From NCBI RefSeq assembly GCF_010470665.1, contig NZ_VOPZ01000010.1:115806-179805 (forward strand): a DNA stretch of 64,000 nt. Direction: 5' to 3'. A program made the position numbers and the translations under genes. This DNA is from Desulfovibrio sp. JC022 (GTDB taxonomy: Bacteria; Desulfobacterota; Desulfovibrionia; Desulfovibrionales; Desulfovibrionaceae). Below the pieces are notes generated by a model. That model was not told where the DNA came from. It did no database searches and worked only from the letters and a program-made list of their open reading frames with translations. This document shows, in pieces, positions 1-8,751 of the stretch (positions are counted from its first letter, which is position 1; every line of letters starts with the position of its first letter).

Positions 1-35
1 CGGACTCTGGTTTGATGCCGGAGTCCGGGCTTTTC
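1..35 (+). terminator. Rho-independent terminator of a gene upstream of the window
   Basis: Bases 1-10 (CGGACTCTGG) pair with 18-27 (CCGGAGTCCG), one G-T wobble, around a 7-base loop, followed by a short T-rich run. It would end a plus-strand gene lying left of the window. In D. vulgaris I recall an aldehyde oxidoreductase (mop, DVU1559) beside this gene block, but nothing of that gene is visible here. Confidence 0.7.
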
Positions 36-37
36 TT

Positions 38-134
38 GCCTCCGGCGGATCTGCCGACGGCCTCTCCGAGGGCCAGAGAAACTTTTTAAAAAAGCTTCTC
101 TGGACTCTTCAAAAACTTTTAATAGGGCTTCGCC
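38..134 (-). repeat. Intergenic repeat copy A
   Basis: This copy runs from GCCTCCGGCGG (38-48) to GGCTTCGCC (126-134). Its central palindrome has arms CCAGAGAA and TTCTCTGG separated by a T/A-rich stretch. Strand is given relative to the orientation GGCGAAGCC to GGAGGC, so this copy is inverted. The start codon of the following gene lies only 3 bases after the element. Confidence 0.8.
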
Positions 135-137
135 GTT

Positions 138-2402
138 ATGGATCAGAAGAATTTACGCGATTGGGAAGCAAAGTGTACTCAGGAAGAGCCGCCTAAATGT
201 AAAGCTCGTTGTCCGCTGCATGTGGATGGACGGGAATTCTGCCGTCTTATGGCTGCGGGACAAATTGACAAAGCTTGGGCAGTACTATGTAAGACCATGC
301 CTTTTCCTTCGGTCAGTGCCAGAATCTGTGACGGGGACTGTCAAAACGACTGTCTGCGTGAACAAGTGGGCGGGGGGATCAACCTTGCCGCGCTGGAACG
401 GTTTGCCGCCGAAAATGCCAAACGCTCCCCCATGATCCGGGCGTTGCCCCCCAAAGGCAAAAATGTCGCTGTTTTCGGTGCCCATCTTTCCGGGCTGTCC
501 GCCGCTTGGGACCTCGGCAAAAAAGGCTTTACCGTTATTGTGTTCTGTGAAGACAAGTTACAGGGTTTCGAGAGTCTCCCGGCGGACCGGGTCAGCAATA
601 AAATTATTGAAAAAGAACTGGCCCAGCTCGGCAAAATGAATGTTTCCTTTGCGGAGCACGGCAAACCAGATCCGCAAACTATTATGGCGGCCAACGAGAG
701 CTTCGACGCTGTTTTTGTCGATCCCCTTGCATACAACAGTACGCAGCTTGGAATAAGTGAAGTGGACCTAGGCACTTTGCAAACCAGCATTGATTTCCTG
801 TTCGCCTCTCCGGATGTGGGCGATAAACCCCCCATTGAACTCATTGCCCTTGGGCGCAAGGGCGCGCTTTCCATTGAACGTAAGCTCCAGAATGCCTCCC
901 TCACTGCCGGACGTGACCGCGAAGCCCCGTTTGAAACAAAACTTTTCACCAACATCAGTAAGACGGAAACAATCCCCCCCGTTGCAGTCCCTGATGAAGG
1001 CTACTCACCGGAACAAGCCCTCGAGGAAGCCTCCCGCTGTCTGCTCTGCGAATGCATGGAATGTGTGAATAATTGTGCTTATCTGGAGGAGTTCAAGAGC
1101 TATCCCAAAGCTTATGCCCGCCAGATTTACAACAACGCATCCATTGTCATGGGCACCCGCATGGCCAATACCATGATCAACTCCTGCATGCTCTGCGGAC
1201 TGTGCGAGAAGGTCTGTCCTGAAAATTTCGCCATGCAGGATATCGTCCTTGAAGCACGGCAGGATCTGGTGGAAAAAGGACACATGCCGCCATCGGCTCA
1301 TGAATTCGCCTTCCGCGATATGGATTTTGCCGATTCTTCCCCCTGTGCGCTGGTTAAACACCAGCCGGGAACAACCCAAAGCAATCAGGCTTTCTTTCCC
1401 GGCTGCCAGCTGAGCGCGTCCGATCCCGGTGCAATTGAGCGTACCTACGCCCATCTCTGCTCAGTGCTGGACGGCGGAACCGGACTTCTGCTGCGCTGCT
1501 GCGGAGCTCCTGCGGACTGGGCCGGGCAAAAAGAGATGTTCGGACGCAAAATGGAATCCCTGAAACGGGATTGGGAATCCCTCGGTCGTCCGCAGATTAT
1601 CGCCGCCTGTCCCTCTTGCATTGAAAGCCTGCGCAAAGGATTGCCCGAAGTGGATGTCATTTCCCTGTGGACAGTCTTGAGTTCAGAACTAGGGCAGCTG
1701 AAACAGCACCCGGAAATGGCATTGCTTTCCCTGCAAGATCCCTGTTCGGCCCGCAACAATCATGAGCTGATGAATGATGTCCGCCTGCTGCTCAGCGGTC
1801 TGGACATTACTTTTGAAGAGCCGGAGCTTTCCGGTACTCACACCGAATGCTGCGGCTTTGGCGGTTTGCTGGCTAATGCCAATGAATCGCTTGCAGACAA
1901 AGTTGCCCGGCGCAGAGCTGAAAAGCTGGATTACGATGGCGTAACCTACTGCGCCATGTGCCGGGACATGCTTTCCAAGGCAGGGAAACGTTGCCAGCAC
2001 ATTCTCGATATTATCTTTCCCGACGGCAGCAAAGACCCTGCCGGACGTTTGGCACCCGGCTATTCCGCACGGCGTGAGAATAGAGTTCGCTTGAAGGAAA
2101 CTCTTCTCCGGAAAACATGGAACGAACAACCGGAATCGCGCAGCGATTATGAATCCATCGCTGTTAAATTCACTGAAGAAGCCCGCAAAATGATGGAAGA
2201 GCGGCGCATTCTTTTATCCGATGTGCAGAAAACTCTGCATGCAGTGCAGGATTCAAAGCAAGTGCTGGAAAACACGGAAAACGGACACAATCTGGTACAG
2301 TTCCGTCCTGTCACGGTAACCTACTGGGTTGAATACGAGATGAAAGAAAATAACTATCTGGTCCATCGGGTCTGGTCCCATCGTATGCGGGTACTTGGAT
2401 AA
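138..2402 (+). CDS. Pyridine nucleotide-disulfide oxidoreductase-like protein with two ferredoxin-type regions and a duplicated CCG domain
   Basis: This 754-residue protein begins with a glutamate-synthase-small-subunit-like double [4Fe-4S] region (residues about 12-85). A Rossmann-like segment near 107-140 follows, where the usual GxGxxG is degraded to GAHLSG. A second Cys-rich pair of cluster motifs lies at about 295-365, then an HdrB/GlpC-like duplicated Cys-rich domain with CCGAPAD and CCGFGG. The layout suggests electron transfer between iron-sulfur centres, possibly with disulfide chemistry. The degraded nucleotide motif makes FAD or NAD binding doubtful. It matches what I recall as the family next to DVU1557 in D. 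vulgaris. The start is the first ATG after repeat copy A and has only a weak AGGG at 124-127. It heads the nine-gene block; function is inferred. Confidence 0.85.
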   Translation: MDQKNLRDWEAKCTQEEPPKCKARCPLHVDGREFCRLMAAGQIDKAWAVLCKTMPFPSVSARICDGDCQNDCLREQVGGGINLAALERFAAENAKRSPMIRALPPKGKNVAVFGAHLSGLSAAWDLGKKGFTVIVFCEDKLQGFESLPADRVSNKIIEKELAQLGKMNVSFAEHGKPDPQTIMAANESFDAVFVDPLAYNSTQLGISEVDLGTLQTSIDFLFASPDVGDKPPIELIALGRKGALSIERKLQNASLTAGRDREAPFETKLFTNISKTETIPPVAVPDEGYSPEQALEEASRCLLCECMECVNNCAYLEEFKSYPKAYARQIYNNASIVMGTRMANTMINSCMLCGLCEKVCPENFAMQDIVLEARQDLVEKGHMPPSAHEFAFRDMDFADSSPCALVKHQPGTTQSNQAFFPGCQLSASDPGAIERTYAHLCSVLDGGTGLLLRCCGAPADWAGQKEMFGRKMESLKRDWESLGRPQIIAACPSCIESLRKGLPEVDVISLWTVLSSELGQLKQHPEMALLSLQDPCSARNNHELMNDVRLLLSGLDITFEEPELSGTHTECCGFGGLLANANESLADKVARRRAEKLDYDGVTYCAMCRDMLSKAGKRCQHILDIIFPDGSKDPAGRLAPGYSARRENRVRLKETLLRKTWNEQPESRSDYESIAVKFTEEARKMMEERRILLSDVQKTLHAVQDSKQVLENTENGHNLVQFRPVTVTYWVEYEMKENNYLVHRVWSHRMRVLG

Positions 2403-2471
2403 AAATATTTTTTTAAAATGAATTCATAAATATGCTTTTTATAGATGAGTGCTGGAAATAGGAGGTAGTTC

Positions 2472-2687
2472 ATGGGTACTTTAAAAGTTCTGGATGAAGA
2501 TTTTTCCTCGTGGAAGTGCGCCACATGCGGCAAAGCACTGCATCCCTCTCCTGTAGAGCTGGAATATCTGGACAGCAGATTTAATGTTGAATTGCCCAGC
2601 TGCCCGGATTGCGGATTCGTGCTCATTCCCGAAGATCTGGCACTGGGTAAAATGGCCGAAGTGGAGCGGATGCTGGAGGATAAATAA
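2472..2687 (+). CDS. Small CxxC/CxxC redox or zinc-ribbon protein (DVU1557-like)
   Basis: This 71-residue protein has CATC near residue 17 and CPDC near 43, a spacing typical of a small zinc ribbon or a two-dithiol redox carrier. It has no signal peptide or membrane segment. A strong GGAGG at 2461-2465 sets the start. Its stop overlaps the next start (TAATG), so translation is probably coupled. The order matches the D. vulgaris DVU155x block as I recall it. A metal-binding or electron-carrying partner role for the neighbouring enzymes is inference. Confidence 0.8.
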   Translation: MGTLKVLDEDFSSWKCATCGKALHPSPVELEYLDSRFNVELPSCPDCGFVLIPEDLALGKMAEVERMLEDK

Positions 2688-3340
2688 TGAAGGGAACCCC
2701 GCTCTGGGAAAGATCCATTCTACGTGACGCAGCCGGAAACACTCTGCGCCCCGGAGGATTCACCCTTACCGACCGGGCCGTAACCTTAACCGGACTTCCC
2801 GTAAACGCACGGGTACTGGATGTGGGCTGCGGACTGGGCGCAACAGTTGAGCATCTGCGTACAAAACACGGCCTGAATGCCTGCGGCATGGATTACTCCC
2901 CGCGCCAGCTTTCGGAAGCCCCGGCAGATTTACCGCTGACCCGCGCAGACGGTGCACATCTACCTTATACAGACTCCTGCTTTGACGCCATTTTTTGTGA
3001 ATGCGTACTCTCTCTCATGCCGGACAAGGAACAGACCATCAGCGAATTCAAGCGGGTACTCACAGATGGCGGCAAGCTGATCATCAGCGACCTTTACCGT
3101 CGCGGCAGCGGACAAATTCAATGTCTGGACGGTTCCTGCGCCAATTCTCCGCTCTATCTCGGGCGGATTGAACAAATTTTAAAGCAACAGGGTATGCACA
3201 TAACTGCCATAGAGGATTATTCCCGACTATTGGTGGAACTGGCTGCCAAATTGGTCTTTGCAGGAGACCCCCCCCCGGCGTCCGGGGGAAACTGCTGTGA
3301 CCGCCCCGGCTACATGCTGATGATAGCGACTCAGAACTAA
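2687..3340 (+). CDS. Class I SAM-dependent methyltransferase (DVU1556-like)
   Basis: The 217-residue protein has a canonical SAM-binding motif I, VLDVGCGLG, near residues 43-51, an acidic motif II region (CGMDYS) and the later strand and loop ISDLYRR. It belongs to the methyltransferase-11/25 group. The substrate is unknown. Since every neighbour belongs to the same conserved block, it probably methylates an intermediate or protein in that pathway. The start overlaps the stop of the preceding gene by one base. Repeat copy B begins 22 bases after the stop and carries a terminator-like hairpin. Confidence 0.85.
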   Translation: MKGTPLWERSILRDAAGNTLRPGGFTLTDRAVTLTGLPVNARVLDVGCGLGATVEHLRTKHGLNACGMDYSPRQLSEAPADLPLTRADGAHLPYTDSCFDAIFCECVLSLMPDKEQTISEFKRVLTDGGKLIISDLYRRGSGQIQCLDGSCANSPLYLGRIEQILKQQGMHITAIEDYSRLLVELAAKLVFAGDPPPASGGNCCDRPGYMLMIATQN

Positions 3341-3361
3341 CCCACCCTCAAATATTTACAC

Positions 3362-3440
3362 GGCGAAGCCAAATAAAAGGTTTTGGGATTCTTAAACCCT
3401 TTTGCAAAAGGGTTTAAGCCCTCGGAGAGCCGCCGGAGGC
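3362..3440 (+). repeat. Intergenic repeat copy B, supplies a Shine-Dalgarno
   Basis: The copy starts GGCGAAGCC (3362-3370), has the central palindrome AAACCCTTTTGCAAAAGGGTTT and ends GCCGCCGGAGGC. The terminal GGAGG (3435-3439) stands 8 bases before the ATG at 3448, so the element itself carries the ribosome binding site of the next gene. Confidence 0.85.
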
Positions 3441-3447
3441 ATCAATA

Positions 3448-3912
3448 ATGACAGACACAGACCTTAGAATAATGCAACTTAACGGCGCGGGTTATTGCTG
3501 CGCCCAGATCATGATCATCCTTTGCCTTGATAATTTGCAGCAGGACAATCCGGACCTTGTGCGTGCAGCGCAGGGGCTGTGCATGGGCATGGGCGACTGT
3601 GCCGGGACCTGCGGCATTCTAAGCGGCGGACTCTGTGCGCTGGGACTATACGCGGGCAAGGGTACGGACATGGAAACAGCCGAAGACAATTACCCCCTGC
3701 TGGTGGAAACTTTTAGGGAATGGTTCAAGGAACGGGTCAGTAGAGAATTCGGCGGTATAGCATGCAGCGATATTCTGGACGGAGAATGCGGTCAGCCACG
3801 GGCGGACCGCTGCGGTGTTCTGCTTGGTGAAGCCTATACCCAGCTGGTAAACATTCTGCTGGAAAACGGATATGACCCGGCTGTAGGAAGGGAAGAGGCC
3901 GATGGATATTAG
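3448..3912 (+). CDS. C_GCAxxG_C_C family redox-active protein (DVU1555-like)
   Basis: This 154-residue cytoplasmic protein has paired cysteines in GYCCAQ near residue 14 and the region GMGDCAGTCGILSGG near 47-61, the hallmark of the C_GCAxxG_C_C family. Three more Cys (CSDI, GECG, DRCG) lie in the C-terminal half. Members are thought to bind a metal or cluster or to act as redox proteins, but no activity is firmly assigned. Its ribosome binding site is the GGAGG end of repeat copy B. It overlaps the radical SAM gene by 11 bases, indicating coupled expression. Confidence 0.85.
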   Translation: MTDTDLRIMQLNGAGYCCAQIMIILCLDNLQQDNPDLVRAAQGLCMGMGDCAGTCGILSGGLCALGLYAGKGTDMETAEDNYPLLVETFREWFKERVSREFGGIACSDILDGECGQPRADRCGVLLGEAYTQLVNILLENGYDPAVGREEADGY

Positions 3913-5251
3913 CTTTGATATTACTGAGACCGAATCCCTATGCCCGGTCTGTCTGAAAAAAATTTCGGCCCGCAGGGTCACGGAAAACGGCGAAAGCCGC
4001 ATTGTAAAAAAGTGCCCTGAACATGGGGAATTCAGCACCCCTTTCTGGCGCGGAGAACCGGCTATTCAAGGCTGGTCCCGGCCTAAAATCCCCTCAACTC
4101 CCCCGGTGATGGATACAGCTGAAAGCAAAGGCTGTCCCTTTGACTGTGGACTCTGCCCGGACCACAACCAGCACACCTGCACCACTCTGCTGGAGATAAC
4201 ATGGCGTTGCGACCTCAAATGCAAGGTATGCTTTGCCTCGGCAGGACAGAAAGTCCCGGCTGATCCCACGATTCCAGAACTGGATAAACTGCTTGAGAAA
4301 GTCCGCAACACTGCCGGACCATGCAACCTGCAACTTTCGGGCGGAGAACCGGCAGTGCGCGATGACCTGCCGCGTATTGCCGAACTGGCAAAAAGACATG
4401 GCTTTCCATTTGTGCAGGTCAATACCAACGGTGTACGAGTGGCCCGCGACCCCGGCCTTGCCAAACGCTGGGCAGCGGGGGGTGTGGATTCTGCATTTTT
4501 ACAATTTGACGGCACCTGTGACCATATTTACAAAACCATCCGTGGTCGCAACCTGCTGGAAGAAAAAATCAAGGCAATTGAGAACCTCACTGCAGCGGGA
4601 ATCGGAGTAGTGCTTGTTCCTACCATTGTTCCCGGTGTGAATGATGATGATCTCGGAGATATCTTAAAACTAGCGGTATCATATGCCCCGGGTGTACGCG
4701 GGGTCCATTTCCAGCCGGTAAGCTATTTCGGACGCTACCCCGCACCGCCATCAGACGATATGCGCATCACCCTGCCGGAAATCATGACCGCTTTGGAAGA
4801 ACAGAGCGAACATCTGATCCACCGGGACGACTTCATGCCTCCGGGCTGTGAACATTCCCTGTGTTCCTTCCACGCCAACTATCTGGTTATGGAAGACGGA
4901 AGCTTGAAAAAACTTTCTGCCAAAAAGGAAGGATGCTGTACCCCGCAACCGGCTTCTGAAGGCGCGGATAAATCCAAGGCTTTTGTACGCCGACAATGGT
5001 CCGCCCCGGAAACTGCCTGCGAATGCGAAGAACCGCAGGATGACCTTGACCGCTTTTTAAACAGAGCCAAGACCCATATTTTCGCCCTTTCCGGTATGGC
5101 ATTTCAGGATGCATGGACACTTGACCTTGACCGCTTAAAAGGGTGTTGTATCCATGTTGCCGCTCCTGACGGCAGACTGATTCCTTTCTGCGCCTACAAT
5201 TTGACCGCCATGGACGGCTCAACCCTGTACAGGAGAATGATTGATGACTGA
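3902..5251 (+). CDS. Radical SAM protein of the DVU155x block (TrsS-like)
   Basis: The 449-residue protein carries the radical SAM cluster motif C103-xxx-C107-xx-C110 (CDLKCKVC) and the SAM-contacting GGEP. It is preceded by an N-terminal Cys-rich region (C14, C17, C38) and a second group (C78, C82, C85, C93). A later CEHSLCSFH segment and more cysteines near 320-375 may bind auxiliary clusters. I recall a selenocysteine-containing version of this family in some genomes; here only Cys codons are read and no in-frame TGA occurs. The reaction is unknown. Coupling to a CoA ligase and XdhC suggests modification of a cofactor or small molecule (inference). Confidence 0.85.
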   Translation: MDISFDITETESLCPVCLKKISARRVTENGESRIVKKCPEHGEFSTPFWRGEPAIQGWSRPKIPSTPPVMDTAESKGCPFDCGLCPDHNQHTCTTLLEITWRCDLKCKVCFASAGQKVPADPTIPELDKLLEKVRNTAGPCNLQLSGGEPAVRDDLPRIAELAKRHGFPFVQVNTNGVRVARDPGLAKRWAAGGVDSAFLQFDGTCDHIYKTIRGRNLLEEKIKAIENLTAAGIGVVLVPTIVPGVNDDDLGDILKLAVSYAPGVRGVHFQPVSYFGRYPAPPSDDMRITLPEIMTALEEQSEHLIHRDDFMPPGCEHSLCSFHANYLVMEDGSLKKLSAKKEGCCTPQPASEGADKSKAFVRRQWSAPETACECEEPQDDLDRFLNRAKTHIFALSGMAFQDAWTLDLDRLKGCCIHVAAPDGRLIPFCAYNLTAMDGSTLYRRMIDD

Positions 5252-6578
5252 CCGCCCGCTGGGTAAATGGCTCAATCTACGCATGGGCCGTGCTCCCGAT
5301 ATGAAACCTGTCTCCGTGCAAGAACTTCAGGAATGGCAGTTCGCTTCGTTACGACAAACAATGTTTCAAGCAGTAAAGAACTGTCCTTTCTATCACGAAC
5401 GACTGGCCGGGATACAAACCGGGGCCGTACACACACCTGCGGACCTTGCTCAAATTCCATTCACAACCGGCGACGATCTGCGCAATGGTCCTGAAAATTT
5501 TCTCTGCGTTTCGCAGGATGAAATAGCAAGAGCGGTCACTCTTGCCAGTTCCGGCTCCAGCGGACCGCCCAAAAGGCTGTTCTTCACTGCCGGAGACCTT
5601 GAACGGACAATCGAATTTTTCCAGTACGGAATGTCTTCCATGCTGAGGGAAGGAGAAACCATTCTGGCAATCCTGCCCGATTCACGCCCCGGCGGGGTCG
5701 GCTCCCTGTTTGCGGAATCCATTTCACTGCTGGGAGGGGAAACCGTACTTCCGGTCAACCCGTCATATATCAGTACCCTGCTCAACCTGCTGCTCGACAC
5801 CCATGCCAGCTGCATCTTGGGGCCGGCAATTCAAGTACACGCTCTGGCCCGCATGCTGGAAAGCAAGGGCATCACGATCAAACATGTTCGCTCGGTACTG
5901 CTCTGCTGGGATGTGCTTCCCCATGCCAGTATGCAAACCATCTCACGTGTCTTCGGCTGCGAGGTTTTTTCCCATTGGGGCATGACCGAGACCTGCCTCG
6001 GCGGCGGGGTGGAATGCTGTTCCGGTTCGGGTATGCATCTTCGGGAGCCGGATTTCTTTGTGGAAATCATCAATCCGGCAACGGAAAAACAGGTCCCGGA
6101 CGGCCATAAAGGCGAAATCGTCATCAGCACCCTTTCGCGAAGAGCCATGCCCTTGATCCGTTACCGCACAGGGGATGTGGGCTGCATCATGCCTGATGAA
6201 TGCTCCTGCGGGCTGCCCCTGCGCAGGCTGGGTGCGGTGGAAGGCAGACTTGATGACGGCATAATCCTCCCCGGAGGAAGCAGGCTTGACTTAGGTGAAC
6301 TGAACAACATCATTCTGGCACATAAAGAGATCCTCGATTTCAGAGTAGAATACCAACCTGCTGATCTGGTCCTCTCCTTTAAGCTGGATGTACTGCCCGG
6401 AGCAAAACCCAGCCCGGAAGTAAAGCAAATGCTCCTCGGGTATCCCAAAATCCAGCAGGCTTGCGCCAATCACAATTTAAAAATCTCGACCAGACTTGCC
6501 AATCAGGACGGAACCATCCACTCCGGTTTCGGCAAACGTTCCATAACAATCAACCCGACAAAGGGTGCTACCCTATGA
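5244..6578 (+). CDS. AMP-dependent acyl-CoA ligase, phenylacetate-CoA-ligase-like (DVU1553-like)
   Basis: This protein of about 444 residues has the ATP-binding loop LASSGSSGPPKRLFFT near residue 100, the adenylate motif HWGMTETCLGGG near 245 and the RYRTGDVG motif near 308. These mark an ANL-superfamily ligase that would activate a carboxylic acid as an adenylate and pass it to CoA or another thiol. The acid is unknown. I chose ATG 5244 because AGGAG (5231-5235, inside the preceding gene) is 8 bases away; a TTG at 5241 is less well placed. It overlaps both neighbours by a few bases. Confidence 0.85.
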   Translation: MTDRPLGKWLNLRMGRAPDMKPVSVQELQEWQFASLRQTMFQAVKNCPFYHERLAGIQTGAVHTPADLAQIPFTTGDDLRNGPENFLCVSQDEIARAVTLASSGSSGPPKRLFFTAGDLERTIEFFQYGMSSMLREGETILAILPDSRPGGVGSLFAESISLLGGETVLPVNPSYISTLLNLLLDTHASCILGPAIQVHALARMLESKGITIKHVRSVLLCWDVLPHASMQTISRVFGCEVFSHWGMTETCLGGGVECCSGSGMHLREPDFFVEIINPATEKQVPDGHKGEIVISTLSRRAMPLIRYRTGDVGCIMPDECSCGLPLRRLGAVEGRLDDGIILPGGSRLDLGELNNIILAHKEILDFRVEYQPADLVLSFKLDVLPGAKPSPEVKQMLLGYPKIQQACANHNLKISTRLANQDGTIHSGFGKRSITINPTKGATL

Positions 6579-7612
6579 AAAAACTCATTTCCAATCTCTG
6601 TTCCAAACTAGAATCCGGCAACGACCTCATTCTGGCTTCCATTATAAAAAGCTCTGGTTCCACTCCCCGCTCATCTGGCAGCAAAATGATCGTCATGCGT
6701 GACGGTTCCATTGACGGTACCATCGGCGGGGGACTGGTTGAAGCACTGGTCCAGAAAGCCGCAGCCAAAATTTTTGACGATCCGGCTAACACCGTAGCTT
6801 TCCGTGAATTTGATCTTTCCAACGAGCTGGCTGCCAATGCGGACATGATCTGCGGCGGTCACGTTGAAGTCATGCTCGAACACCTCCCCGCGGATGAGCC
6901 GACAATTGCTGTTTTCAACGCTGTGAATGAAGCCTTGCGTAAGGGCAAACATGCCGTGCTATTCACTGTCTCTGAAGGGAGTATGGTCCGGGAGCGGCAG
7001 ACTGTCCGCCCTTGCTGTCAACTTCCGGCACTGCAATTTGCCGAAGAAAAAGAGGCTACCAGACTTCTTGAAGCCGCCCTAAAATCAGGAACCCCGGTAA
7101 TAGAAGAGATCGACGGTGCACGACTGACAACAGAAGCCTTCATCCCTCAGCCGGACCTTTACATTTTCGGGGCCGGACATGTTTCCCGGCCCACAGCCGA
7201 GCTGGCAACATCAGTCAACTTCCGCACCGTGGTACTTGACGACCGGGCGGAATTTGCCAGTGAAGAAAGATTCCCGCAGGCTGCGGAACTACACGTGTTA
7301 CCTGACTTTGATGATTGTTTTTCCGCACTGGATGTAAATGATAATTCATACATCATAATTGTCACCAGAGGGCATTTGCATGACAAGACCGTGCTGGGGC
7401 AGGCCCTTGCCACCCCGGCCCGCTACGTGGGCATGATCGGCAGTTCCAAAAAACGCAATGCAATCTACGATGCCCTGCGTGATGAGGGAGTTGCGCAAGA
7501 AGAAATCGACCGTTGCCACTGTCCCATCGGCCTGACAATCGGAGCGCAGACACCTGAAGAAATCGCGGTATCCATTGTGGGAGAACTGATCCAGAAACGA
7601 GCCGGGGGCTGA
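6575..7612 (+). CDS. XdhC/CoxI-family molybdenum hydroxylase maturation protein
   Basis: The 345-residue protein has the XdhC N-terminal region (SSGSTPRSSGSKM and DGTIGGGLVE near residues 25-55) and a C-terminal Rossmann domain (FGAGHVSRP near 197, ending with IGLTIGAQTPEEIA). XdhC proteins bind molybdenum cofactor, aid its sulfuration and insert it into xanthine-dehydrogenase-family enzymes. The ATG at 6575 overlaps the previous stop as ATGA; longer in-frame extensions upstream lie within the ligase gene and are rejected. With the NTP transferase it ties the block to a molybdenum hydroxylase. Confidence 0.88.
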   Translation: MKKLISNLCSKLESGNDLILASIIKSSGSTPRSSGSKMIVMRDGSIDGTIGGGLVEALVQKAAAKIFDDPANTVAFREFDLSNELAANADMICGGHVEVMLEHLPADEPTIAVFNAVNEALRKGKHAVLFTVSEGSMVRERQTVRPCCQLPALQFAEEKEATRLLEAALKSGTPVIEEIDGARLTTEAFIPQPDLYIFGAGHVSRPTAELATSVNFRTVVLDDRAEFASEERFPQAAELHVLPDFDDCFSALDVNDNSYIIIVTRGHLHDKTVLGQALATPARYVGMIGSSKKRNAIYDALRDEGVAQEEIDRCHCPIGLTIGAQTPEEIAVSIVGELIQKRAGG

Positions 7613-7614
7613 GC

Positions 7615-8751
7615 ATGAAAATCTACGGACTGATTCTGGCGGCGGGCTTTTCGTCGCGCATGGGAAAACTGAAAGCTTTGCTGCCGCTGGACGGCTGCAC
7701 CGTGCTTTCACGCTGCATCCGCTCGCTGGTAAATGGCGGAGCTTCCGATGTCTTTGTGGTCACCGGACACAAGGCGGATCAGGTCGGGTCCGAGGCAAAT
7801 GTGCTGGGCATGCATGAAATTTACAACCCGGATTATGAACAAGGCATGTTTTCCTCGGTGAAAGCCGGGGTACAGGAACTTCCGAACGATGCTGACGCAT
7901 TTCTGATTCTCCCGGTGGATATCCCGCTGGTGCGGTCCTCAACCATCCGGGCCCTGACCTTTGATTATTCATCCGAACCCGCAGACATTATTTACCCCTG
8001 CTTTCGCGGGGAAAGAGGCCATCCCCCGCTGATAAGCGCAAAACTCATCCCCGAAATTATGGCCCATGACGGAAAAGGAGGACTGCGCACAGTCCTTGAA
8101 AGGCACGACAAGAATGCCCGAGAGCGAAATATGCCGGATCTCGGTATTCTGCGCGATCTTGATACCCCTGAAGATTATGAACAGGCCCGGCTCATTTCAC
8201 GCCGCCGCGTTCCCCTGCCTGAAGAATGTGAAGCCCTCTGGGAACTGGCAGAAACCCCGCTCCAGACCCGTGAACATTGTAAAACCGTAGCCGAAGCGGC
8301 CTGCTTGATGGCCAAAGCCCTGAACAAGGCCCGCGACAACCAGAAAACCCTTGACCTCAATGTGGTCAAATGCGCGGCCCTGATGCACGATGTAGCCAAG
8401 CTCAAACGCAACCATGAAGCCGCCGGCGCGGCCATACTTGCAGGCTACGGCTTTTCAGGCATTGCCGATATTGTGGCCGCCCACCGGGACACGGATATCA
8501 AACCAGACTCCCCGCTCACAGAGCAGGAAATAGTTTTTCTGGCCGATAAACTTTTTCAAGGCACCAATCCGGTCTCACTTGACCAGCGTTACGGCAAAAC
8601 CCTTGCAAGGTGGAAGGATGATCCCGAAGCCGTAGCCGCCATAAACGGCAGGCTGGCACGGGCCAAGGATCTACTTCAAAGATATGAACAGGAAGCAGGA
8701 CTAAGCGTCCCCGAGCTGCTGCCCGGTATAATGGCAAAGGAACTTGTATGA
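7615..8751 (+). CDS. NTP transferase (MobA/MocA-like) fused to an HD domain (DVU1551-like)
   Basis: Residues 1-195 form a nucleotidyltransferase with LILAAGFSSRMG and the KALLPLDG loop, as in MocA/MobA enzymes that attach CMP or GMP to molybdopterin. Residues about 205-378 form an HD-type metal-dependent phosphohydrolase domain, with TREHCKTVAE and the core ALMHDVAK. The fusion suggests a protein that both makes and trims or senses a nucleotide-linked intermediate. It starts 2 bases after xdhC-like stops and overlaps the next gene by 4 bases. Molybdenum cofactor cytidylylation is the likeliest role, but the substrate is not proven. Confidence 0.85.
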   Translation: MKIYGLILAAGFSSRMGKLKALLPLDGCTVLSRCIRSLVNGGASDVFVVTGHKADQVGSEANVLGMHEIYNPDYEQGMFSSVKAGVQELPNDADAFLILPVDIPLVRSSTIRALTFDYSSEPADIIYPCFRGERGHPPLISAKLIPEIMAHDGKGGLRTVLERHDKNARERNMPDLGILRDLDTPEDYEQARLISRRRVPLPEECEALWELAETPLQTREHCKTVAEAACLMAKALNKARDNQKTLDLNVVKCAALMHDVAKLKRNHEAAGAAILAGYGFSGIADIVAAHRDTDIKPDSPLTEQEIVFLADKLFQGTNPVSLDQRYGKTLARWKDDPEAVAAINGRLARAKDLLQRYEQEAGLSVPELLPGIMAKELV

